Below are positions 56,210-64,000 of a stretch of 64,000 bases of DNA, piece after piece (the stretch's first letter is position 1; every line of letters starts with the position of its first letter). The position numbers were made by a program, and so were the translations under genes. Origin of the DNA: Corythucha ciliata (taxonomy: Eukaryota > Arthropoda > Insecta > Hemiptera > Tingidae); the NCBI GenBank assembly GCA_038030265.1, contig CM075939.1, forward strand, positions 43,071,253 to 43,135,252. The letters are read 5' to 3'. The notes under the pieces were generated by a model. The model had not been told where the DNA came from and made no database searches. It saw nothing but the letters and a program-made list of their open reading frames with translations.

Positions 56210-57180
56210 GCAAGGGGCGCAAATAATCAGTTTGACAGCGTTGATATTATCAAAAGTATGCCATGTTCCCACGCCAATTTAGAGCCTGAACAGTCAGTTT
56301 TGCCTTTTCGTAGATTGCGAATACTCAGTTTGCCATTTCTAGTGTCCAATTTGTCATTATGGTCATTTACAGGGAGAAATAGCCAGTGTGAAATGTTCAT
56401 GGCATGAATAGTCAGTTTAGCCATTTAAGGGTCTGAATGGTCAGTTTTGCCGTTTTTAGAGCGGGAATCACCAGTTTAGCCATTTTTTAGAGCGAGAATG
56501 GTCAGCTCAACCCTTTTCTGAGCGCCAGGGTCAGTTTGGCCATTTTTAAGCGCAGGAATTGCCTGTTTATGCATTATCTCTAGGCTCTAATAATCGCCCA
56601 TTTAGCTGCTTTCAGAGGGCACATAGGGTCAGTTTTGACGATTTCAAGGCTTGAATAGCCGTAACTGTCATTTTTAGGGCACATAGAGTCAGTTTTCCCT
56701 GTTATAGGCGCGAATAGTACATCCAAAGCCAAGGCGAGAACGGTCAGCTTGGCCATTCACGGCGCTCGAATGGCCGATTTTGCCATTTTCATACAGGAGT
56801 CATTTTAGAGTGCGATTCGTCAGTTTATCGGTTTGTATAGAGCTCGTAAAATCAGTTTAGCAATTTTTTTGGGTTCAAAACTTCAAAACGTCCATCAAAC
56901 CAAGGCCATGGAAGTTTGACCATTCCTTGTGCGCAAATTGTCGATTTTGCCATTTTCAGGGCAGGAATAATCTTTTTAGGCATTTCCAGGGCACGTGAAG
57001 TCATTTTGACCGTTTTCAGGACTCGATTTTAGTCCGCCAAGCCAAACGCGCTTATTTATTCTCATTAGGCTCGAGAATGGTCAGTTTGATAATTTTTAGC
57101 GCACCAATGATCGATTTAGCTACTTTCTGAGTGGGAATATTGATCTTTTCAGGCAATTTCAAAAGTTCACCAATCGCGCA
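56210..57180 (+). repeat. Family B array, + orientation
   Basis: About 30 units (GTCAGTTTAGCCATTTTT type). It ends without the conserved terminus, running into a gag relic at about 57185. Confidence 0.7.
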
Positions 57181-57185
57181 ATGAC

Positions 57186-57560
57186 TTTCACGATAAGTTC
57201 AGGTTGTGTCGGGCTCTTAATTTGCCTTTCGAAGACAATCGTAAACAGGTCATCGAAGGACTCTGGACCTTTCATGTTTTGTCGAAGAGCCATACCAACG
57301 AGCACGAAATGCTGGCGACCATTCATGAATTCAAACGCATCGATGAATCCCGCCGCTTGAGAATTAATTTTGGAAAAGAGAGGTCTGCGGCACCAAAAAA
57401 TAAAATAATGGTCGCACCATCAGTTCTGTTAAAGTGTTACAGATGCGGTCAAAAGGGGTACATTTCGAGTAGATGCGGGAACCAATGCTGGTCAATGTTG
57501 GCCTATGGCCAATTGTTGTCCCCAGCGCTCCTAGACCCGGGTACTCGTATTCCGGGGCGT
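57186..57560 (+). pseudogene. Retrotransposon gag fragment with damaged zinc knuckle
   Basis: FRLCRALNLPFEDNRKQVIE resembles Gypsy-type capsid sequence. CYRCGQKGYISSRC (about 57436-57477) is a CCHC knuckle in which the His is replaced by Tyr. The frame then enters unrelated sequence and is cut by the GGATATCC element. No pol is present. Confidence 0.6.
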
Positions 57561-57564
57561 GTGG

Positions 57565-58655
57565 AGTTGGGGGGTTATGTCGATTTCGTCCTCTGGATAA
57601 CTTGTGGATTTAGGTTTTGGATACAAATTATATCCAAGGGGTATCCAGGATGACCAGTTTTAGAGACATTTTTTATCCAGATAACGTCCAAATGTCCGCC
57701 CAGAAATCAACTACTGGATATCTTTGAAAATATGCATTGGATATTTCCTGGATATATAAAAGGTATCCTCTGGACACAATTCATGAACATTATATCCAGA
57801 GGATATCCAGCAGAGTCATTTAATTTTCATTTTATATCCAGGTTGTATCCAGAAGTCCACCATAAGTCAGCTACTGGATATCTTTTTGCAAGTTTCTAGA
57901 GAATGGGGGTGATTCTGTAACTTTTCCGTATCGACTTTTTTATCGGATAGTCAGATTTCCAGGAGACAGATCAGTAGACTCATCAGGAGCTCGCAAAAAT
58001 ATGCCTATTGCCTCTAGAATAAACCTCACCAGCACACGTGCATTCGATCCCTAGGTACAAAAAAAAAAGTCAGTACCTATAAATGTGAACTTACTCGAAT
58101 ATTACTGCGACCTTCCGCACAATTCATTGCGCGCTGTCAAGCTCGCGCCAAATAATTATAAAATAATAAAACAAGCTTAACGTGCACAAAGAAACAGCCG
58201 TGAGCACGTTGCATGATGGAACCTGAACTGGAGTAATGACCTACGACTACGAATACGAGAAAAGATGGCGATATCCCTGCCTTCGAAGATCCACGTGACG
58301 TCACTGTCATGCGCTCCGCCTACAGCTATTGAGTTGTTCCACTGTATATCCAGCTCTTGTCCACTACGTCCATGGACATCAAGCTCATCCAAAGGATATC
58401 CACAGCCTATCTGCTATACCCTTGTGGATGTTGAAGATATCCAGTGGACATTTATTGCTCAACCGCTAAATCCCGGATATTCAAGACGTCCAAAGGGTAT
58501 TTTCTGTATAATCCAAATACTTTGTGGATATTACGGCGATCTAGTGGATGTCAAATAGTTGTCCTGGACAGTAATAGGACATTCAGGTCATAATGTGGAT
58601 ATCCTGCGGATGATATGTGCTATTGGGGGGGGGGGGGGTTATGTCGATTTGCGCC
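57565..58655. mobile_element. Element with GGATATCC-packed ends
   Basis: Regions 57590-57890 and 58340-58620 are full of TGGATATC, GGATATCCAG and CCAGTGGACAT words in both orientations. GGGGTTATGTCGATTT occurs at both margins (about 57569 and 58633), suggesting a duplicated target of about 16-20 bp or an overlapping terminal sequence. A run of 14 G is at 58625-58638. The middle holds no recognisable gene. Confidence 0.55.
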
Positions 58656-58659
58656 TCCT

Positions 58660-59110
58660 GGAGGCAGAAATTGAACATCTGGAATCGATTGTTCCGTCAG
58701 TTGGAGGGCGGGGGCCGGTGGTTCGTGCAAAGTTTGCTCTGTGCTGCGCATTCGCAAGAGGGATTCGGCTCCGACTTCCTCGGATGTGGTTCCCGTAAGT
58801 GTTTGGTCGCTACTCTGCGATGAAATGTTCTGTGAAGTCTGGAGTGGCTTGACTCAGGGAATCCTGATCTGCGTAGAGCATCCTGTCTACGTGGCATTTT
58901 GTATCCACTGGTCTCCCTCCGTTCTGTTCGATGACCGCCTCGAGACGGGCTAGGAGGTCAGCGGGTCCCCTCATCGCAGTCTCCCAATTTCTGGAGTTCG
59001 CTACGAAGTTCGGCGACAGTCAGTTGTATTATACTTTTTTCAGGCATGCTGAATGCGAAACCGATCGTTCGGTCCTGTCACGGCCACCAGTTGACGCGAT
59101 GTGGCTTAAT
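58660..59110 (-). pseudogene. SAP-domain gag relic
   Basis: On the - strand a start MPEKSIIQLTVAELRSELQK (from about 59047) is followed, after an indel, by a Leu-Ala-Arg-Leu type helix. This matches the N-terminal SAP-like domain of some Gypsy-type gag proteins. The frame is shifted and later sequence (to 58660) is only loosely gag-like. SAP domains bind DNA or RNA. Confidence 0.5.
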
Positions 59111-59390
59111 GGGGGATGAAGAGGCAAGAAATTAAACGGTCGCCACCTGTTGTTTGCTTTGGGTAACAGGCCCCAATATGTTCTCAATATAATACAACTG
59201 ATTTACAATTTGTGTCAGTAAAAAATAATAATTGTCTTCTTCGACGGTTTCCGGTTTTTCCGGTGCGTGGCGCTCGTGACTGGCGGTCTGTTAGCGTCCC
59301 ATCGCGCTGTTCGCAGATCCTCTTGCCGTTGTGTCGCTGCGTTGTCCGCTGGTCTTGCCCTTCCCAAAATTAGACATTAATTTAAGAATT
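59060..59390 (-). mobile_element. LTR end and primer-binding-site remnant
   Basis: Just upstream of the gag start on the - strand lies TGGTGGCCGTGACAGG (about 59080-59095), which resembles a Gypsy primer-binding site. It is preceded by AT-rich sequence with TTGAGAAC and GTATTATATTG that could be LTR. LTR limits are not definable without a second copy. Confidence 0.4.
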
Positions 59391-59399
59391 GATTATTTC

Positions 59400-60210
59400 A
59401 TTTTTATTTATTCATTTGAGCGAGAATTAGCGATTTGTCTCAGTTTAAGCCGTAAATGAGCGAGTGTTTGATGACATGTGCCCTTGAATTATTGTTTTTC
59501 TTAATTTTTGACGCAATCTCGAGAATTATTTCTCAATTTCACCCGCGAATAACCGATTTTTCTCAATTTCAACCGTGTAGTAGAGGATTTTCTCAAATTG
59601 ATCCGTGAATTGGCGTATTTCTCTATTTTAGTCGCGAATTAGTGGTTTACTTTAATTTTAAGCGGGAATTTAGCCGATTCTTTGGCAGTAATAGCCGCGA
59701 ATTTGGTGTTTCTCTCAATTTTAGCTGTGAATCAGCGATTTTTTCAGTTTTATCCATGTGAATTAGCGATTTTTCTCAACTTCAGTCCCGTTGTTGCTTC
59801 GATAAATCACGAATTGACGCTTCCAAAAAATGATAGTCGAGCCTGCTGAGCGATGGACTACAGCTTTTTCTCAATTATCACCACATTTGAGCGTTTTTTT
59901 TTTTTTTTTTTCATTTTTAGCCCCAAATTGGCGATTTAATTTGTTTATACTGAGAGTCAACGCTTTTTCACTAGTTCAGCCGCGAGTTTTAGCGTTTTCC
60001 CCTCGTACTTGCCCCAAGACTAGCACATTAGAAAGCCTTTTAAATGTTTTCAGTGCGTAAACTTGAGGTTAGCGTATTTTTCTGTTTTGTCGGCGAAGTT
60101 GTCTTCAAATAGCTCGAATTCGTGTAGTTTTCCTAATTTAAGTGACAAATGAGCACTTATTCTCAAGAGTTGATGCTATTCAACGCATTAAACCCTAAAA
60201 ATCCACGTGT
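59400..60210 (+). repeat. Family A array, + orientation
   Basis: Units of TTTCTCAATTTCAACCGTG and GAATTAGCGATTTTTCTC. Its last 230 bp match 28680-28905 in unit order and end likewise in AACCCTAAAAATCC. A T run lies at 59894-59911. Confidence 0.75.
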
Positions 60211-60590
60211 TTCATTTTAAAGCTTGTCTGTGCCTCCCCATCCAAATTGTGGCCTCACCATCATCATCGATGCACTACTGGCTGATGCCTTGTGGACGAG
60301 GGTTAAATAGAATGACTGTCGAGGGGGGGTAATCTGTACAGCTAGCCCGAGACATAATATTTCCACCCCGTGTTATCCACTTGAAAAGGGGTTTCACCAC
60401 AATTCAGAGCGAGTTTTACCACCACCGAATTGGGGGGGGGGGGGTGACACCCCTCAAAACTTTGCCTCAGAAACTGTGAGGTTCGGTGTTTGGCAATGGC
60501 ATAGACTTGGTGGTGGTATATAGTATGGGGCCATGGCCCTTGAGCTGACTTCTGGATCTGCGCCTGGGTACGAACCTACGAGCCTAGATC
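60210..60590. other. No gene recognised; G-run segment
   Basis: Contains a 13-base G run at 60432-60444 and words typical of array edges (CTGGATCTGCGCCTGGG at 60552). No supported gene. Confidence 0.4.
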
Positions 60591-60725
60591 GTTAGCCATT
60601 TTCAAGGCGCAAATCATTAGTTTTGCCACTTATTCAGCTGTTTTTAGGGCGCCCCTTCCGTTAAACCAATGGCGGACGAATGGTCATAGTTTGGCCACTT
60701 TTTGCGCCCAAATATAGTCGATGTA
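60590..60725 (+). repeat. Short family B fragment
   Basis: Three to four units (CATTTTCAAGGCGCAAATC, AGTTTGGCCACTTTTTG). Confidence 0.5.
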
Positions 60726-60759
60726 GTATTGTTGGGATCTGGTCAATTGACATCTGTCA

Positions 60760-60930
60760 AAAACGCACATATTAGCGGCTAAAATTGAGAAATAGCGCTC
60801 ATTCGCGACTGAAATTGAGAAAACTCACCAATTAGAGCGCTTCTACGACGCGACATCAAGGCCAAAATTTAGAAAATACACTAATTCGTAGTTTATGAAG
60901 ACTATTTTGCGGCTAGAATTGAAGCGGAGG
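60760..60930 (-). repeat. Short family A array, - orientation
   Basis: GCGGCTAAAATTGAGAAATA and GCGACTGAAATTGAGAAAAC are near-consensus consecutive 30-bp units. Confidence 0.65.
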
Positions 60931-63340
60931 GGAAGGCCTCCTATGCAAGATGAAGAAGAAAAACAAAAGATCCAGACATTTTGCAATGTAAAATTTCAAT
61001 TTAACTGAACTGTAAGAACTAGGAAATGAAGATGCTCTTCGACTATATAAACGCAATTGTTTTACTTCACTTTGTCCTTTTTTTTCACTCAGTGTTTCTA
61101 CTATTCTTCTTTTTATTCCTCTCAACACCCCGTGATTGTCACTTTAGCGCTGCCCTCCCTCCACCCTCTTTCCGGACATTCAACTAGCTCGCCCACCATT
61201 ACCTGACAGTCGTGTAAAACACGTTTAGCGAACGCTCGCTCTCACACACCCTCTCTTTCTATTTCATTCAGCTTATCTTCGTGGTCCTGAGTTCGTGACT
61301 CGCATATAAAACAAGGATTATACAGCTTAAAATCTTTTTAAAAACAAGTTTCTCTATAGATATTGAATCGAACAAGTTCAAATATTTACCCTTAAATTTT
61401 AAAAGGGGGTGCTAGTGTCCATTTTAAAAGTAATAAAACGGTTTAGGCTAGGAAGAAGTATGCTTTGAACGAGTTAAACAGCGGATTAAACGCTAAACAG
61501 TTGCGAGGGATAACATTTTTTGTGTTCCTCAGAAGGCTAGTAATTTTCCGAGTTTCTATAATTTCGTAATTTTCAGCCTGTGTGGTGGAAAAATGTCGGC
61601 GACATGTGAACAAACTTTTGTATTAACCCTCTTACTTAAGACACAGCTTGCACAATCCTATTTTAATTTTAAGAAATGTCACGAGAGTGCCCGGGAAATC
61701 CCTAATGGGACATGGCCGTATTAAACTTTTTTTTTTATGTATCAAAATATTACAATCTCTTCTCAAGAAAACTAGGGTAAGGAGTACAGATGAAAAAGTT
61801 GAGGAAATTGCGCTGAAAGTTAGAAGAAGGACAGATGAAAAATGAAGGGCGGGAAACAACACAAATGTTCGGAGTCTTGAGTTTGTGATGTGTTTAGGGG
61901 AGGAAGAAGGGTGCGGCGGAGGACTTGAAAGTGTTCTCGCGTGCTTGATTGTGTTGAAACCGTCTCTGTGACAGTGTCTTATTCCCTTTAAACTCCGCCT
62001 GTAATCCTGTACTTTACTTTGCCTAACTCACCTCACTAGCAACATAAATCTTGCAGACGAATTAAATTAATCCAATTATATGAGTGCGAGTCATAGAAAC
62101 AGACATTTCCGATGATGTAATTGAAAAATAAATAATTAATTTTGCGGTACACTCCACTGTGAAAACCACTCGACCATTTCATCCGACACGACTCAATCAC
62201 TGCTCGGTCTTTTCCCGGCAAATTGTTTTTGACATGAAGCATCGCGTTAGCGCTTGAAAATAATCCTCAACCCCTAAACCATCCGAGAAACGACGAATGC
62301 ATAAGACCTCCCGCTGCGAATTACCTAATTCCTTTTTCATCCCCAGGAGACTTTCCAAGATAATATCCTGAGCGTTTTCGTTTTATCACCAAACGAAAAC
62401 GATCCCTTTTCCCAAGTGGGCATGGAGAGGGAAGAGAAGAGAAGAGAACTCTGAAACGCTTGACTTTCCTTTTGGATCTCTCTCTCTCATACTCACTCAC
62501 TCTCTCTCTCAAGCGAATAAACAGAGGTAGTTTGCGGTGGCATGGTGAGCGGAGTAGTGGGAAGGGGTTTGTCCCTCGCCCGTTTTTCTCAAGGGATGAT
62601 TATTCCCTTTTTTGCAAACGGAAAAAGGGAACGGCAGGGCACGTTGTCTGGGAAAAGGCGTAAAGACTTTTCAATCCCAAAATAGACATTATAAGATCTT
62701 TCTCGCGCTGGAAGATATAGTAATCAAGAGGCCCATTTGGCGTGCATCGTTACTGTGAAAAGGCAAAGTATCGTAAGCGCCAATTTGAGTTTTTGTGACT
62801 TTAAGATTCTATGGCACTCTGGCACTTAGAGTCTATATTATAAGAATAAAACTGTAAAATTTCCTTATAAAATGACGTTTACACAGTTGTTTTTTTGTTA
62901 TAAAATAGCTTCTGCCGCTCTAAAACCAAAAAAGTCGACCAAAAAGATCATTGGTGGTGCTATACGATGGGACTCAGGTGCATTGGTCTATTGATCATTC
63001 AGCGAGGGTCTCGAAAATCACGTCTGGCTCCGAAATCTTCCTTGACTGCGGGGAGATTTTGTCTAAAACTGCCAAAATTGAAAAACTGGACGAAACCGCG
63101 TATCTAAAGGTTACTAGACGCGGAGAATCTGAAAATTGAGATGGATTATCTGTTAGACGAACATTTTGAAGTGGTTCACACTCTCCCCCCCCCCTTCACT
63201 CTCATAACCACTGTGATTGCTGTTAACACGATGGCCACGCAATCGGCCATGCATGAAGTACAAGGAAGATTCACGACGCCGGCGGCGGTCCTCTCAGGCC
63301 CGTGGAAAGCCGGAGGCCTTCCCAGAAACCACGTATTAGA
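60930..63340. other. Non-array stretch, no gene recognised
   Basis: Unique-looking sequence with CT-rich patches (61245, 62475) and no recognisable exon. Frames at 62951-63330 are short and unrecognised. Confidence 0.4.
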
Positions 63341-63660
63341 ACGTATTGTAGTTTTTAAACAAGAATTAGCGCTCTTTCTCGATTTAAGATGCAATTTTTT
63401 CTGTTCTATCCATGAGTTATTAGCGCTTTTTCTCAACATAATGCACGAATTTTCCACACAAGAAACCATGAATTGATATTTTCACTATTTTAGTCGCGAA
63501 TTCGCGCTTTTTCTCAATTGTATACTTCCAGCCATGAATTAGGTAGGGCATTTTCAGTTTTAAAAGTTGTTGCCACCAGAAATCGCAAATTGAGGGCGTT
63601 TTCACAATTTTACCCACGAAAAATAGCTTGTTCTCAATTGAATTGGTTTTAGCTAGCACT
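63340..63660 (+). repeat. Family A array, + orientation
   Basis: Units such as AATTAGCGCTCTTTCTCG and GCGAATTCGCGCTTTTTCTC. Confidence 0.65.
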
Positions 63661-64000
63661 ACTCTGAATTGTTGACGCGGCGAACCCGAAAGTAAGCTTT
63701 CAAGCCCTTCAGTCTCGACTTCTCTGGCACTTTTTTTGAATGTCCATCACTGTCCAATCACTGCAGTAAAAACAGAGAGGGCCACGAGAAAGCGAGCAAC
63801 GATCCGAAAGGGCTTTAAATGGCCGGCAGTGAATCCGAAAACAAAAAATCTACCAAAGTGATGACAAAACGAAGCGGTAATTTTAGGTAAAAATGGGCAC
63901 TGGCAGCCACTCTGTGGAGCTATGGTGGAAACCGGGAATCAGCGATTTGTTTATTTTTAACCATGAGTTAGCGCTTCTCCTCAATTGACGTTGTTTGCTG
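63660..64000 (+). repeat. Unassigned sequence leading into a family A fragment
   Basis: No features from 63660 to 63930. GGAATCAGCGATTTG and TTAGCGCTTCTCCTCAATT mark family A units running off the window edge. Confidence 0.5.

Noticed and set aside
63141..63476. 111-codon frame with an acidic N-terminus
   Set aside because: It runs across a C run into family A repeat units, so at least half of it is repeat translation.

Overview
The window reads as nuclear DNA of an animal, most likely an arthropod. The evidence is one spliced membrane-transporter gene with compact GT-AG introns, decayed Ty3/Gypsy, MULE, mariner, Ginger-like and Penelope-like elements, and degenerate Pol III tRNA-like units. 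I cannot name the species. No intact bacterial or viral genome organisation is present, and almost all other open frames are shadows of repeats.

The only convincing host gene is the 3' part of an SLC17-family (sialin/phosphate-cotransporter-like) major facilitator gene. It has five exons on the + strand, 6254-7520, with a 3' UTR to about 7990. Its 5' exons are not recognisable here, so the preceding intron is at least 6 kb long and filled with repeats.

The rest is dominated by degenerate short-period repeat arrays. I separate five families by consensus. Families A, B and C have a unit of about 30 bp, D about 31 bp and E about 21 bp. Family A carries TTTTCTCAATTTTAG followed by CCGCGAATTAGCG. 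Family B carries GTCAGTTTGGCCATTTTTAG followed by GGCGCGAATA. Family C carries GAAACTTGCAATTTCGCG followed by AAAATAAAGACC. Several A arrays keep the same idiosyncratic order of units at distant sites. Many arrays end next to a G/C homopolymer and a CAGTGGCGTAG-like motif. This suggests that whole arrays moved as units, rather than growing locally as satellites.

Conventional mobile elements lie between or inside the arrays. A Ty3/Gypsy element (16.7-21.2 kb) contains a nested DNA-transposon insertion (17.89-18.48 kb). It is followed by a MULE-type transposase relic on the - strand (21.3-22.2 kb) and a mariner-type relic with very long inverted repeats (22.25-23.97 kb). An inverted pair of Penelope-like tails with hammerhead-like cores comes next (24.25-24.49 kb). 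A Ginger-like element (25.80-27.46 kb) carries a C-terminal integrase-type fragment. A second Gypsy-like gag/LTR relic lies at 57.2-59.4 kb. Small MITEs flanked by TTA are nested in A arrays at 4.02 and 14.18 kb.

Four kinds of element share one architecture: both subterminal regions are packed with a family-specific short motif. The motifs are AACTAGTT (25.8-27.5 kb), AATATT (37.1-38.6 kb), GGATATCC (57.6-58.6 kb) and CAAGACC (24.6-24.9 and 45.6-46.0 kb). Stretches with no gene that I can support are 1-1090, 12540-13240, 15240-16700, 27460-28650, 29010-31740, 40770-42770, 51380-54380 and 60930-63340.
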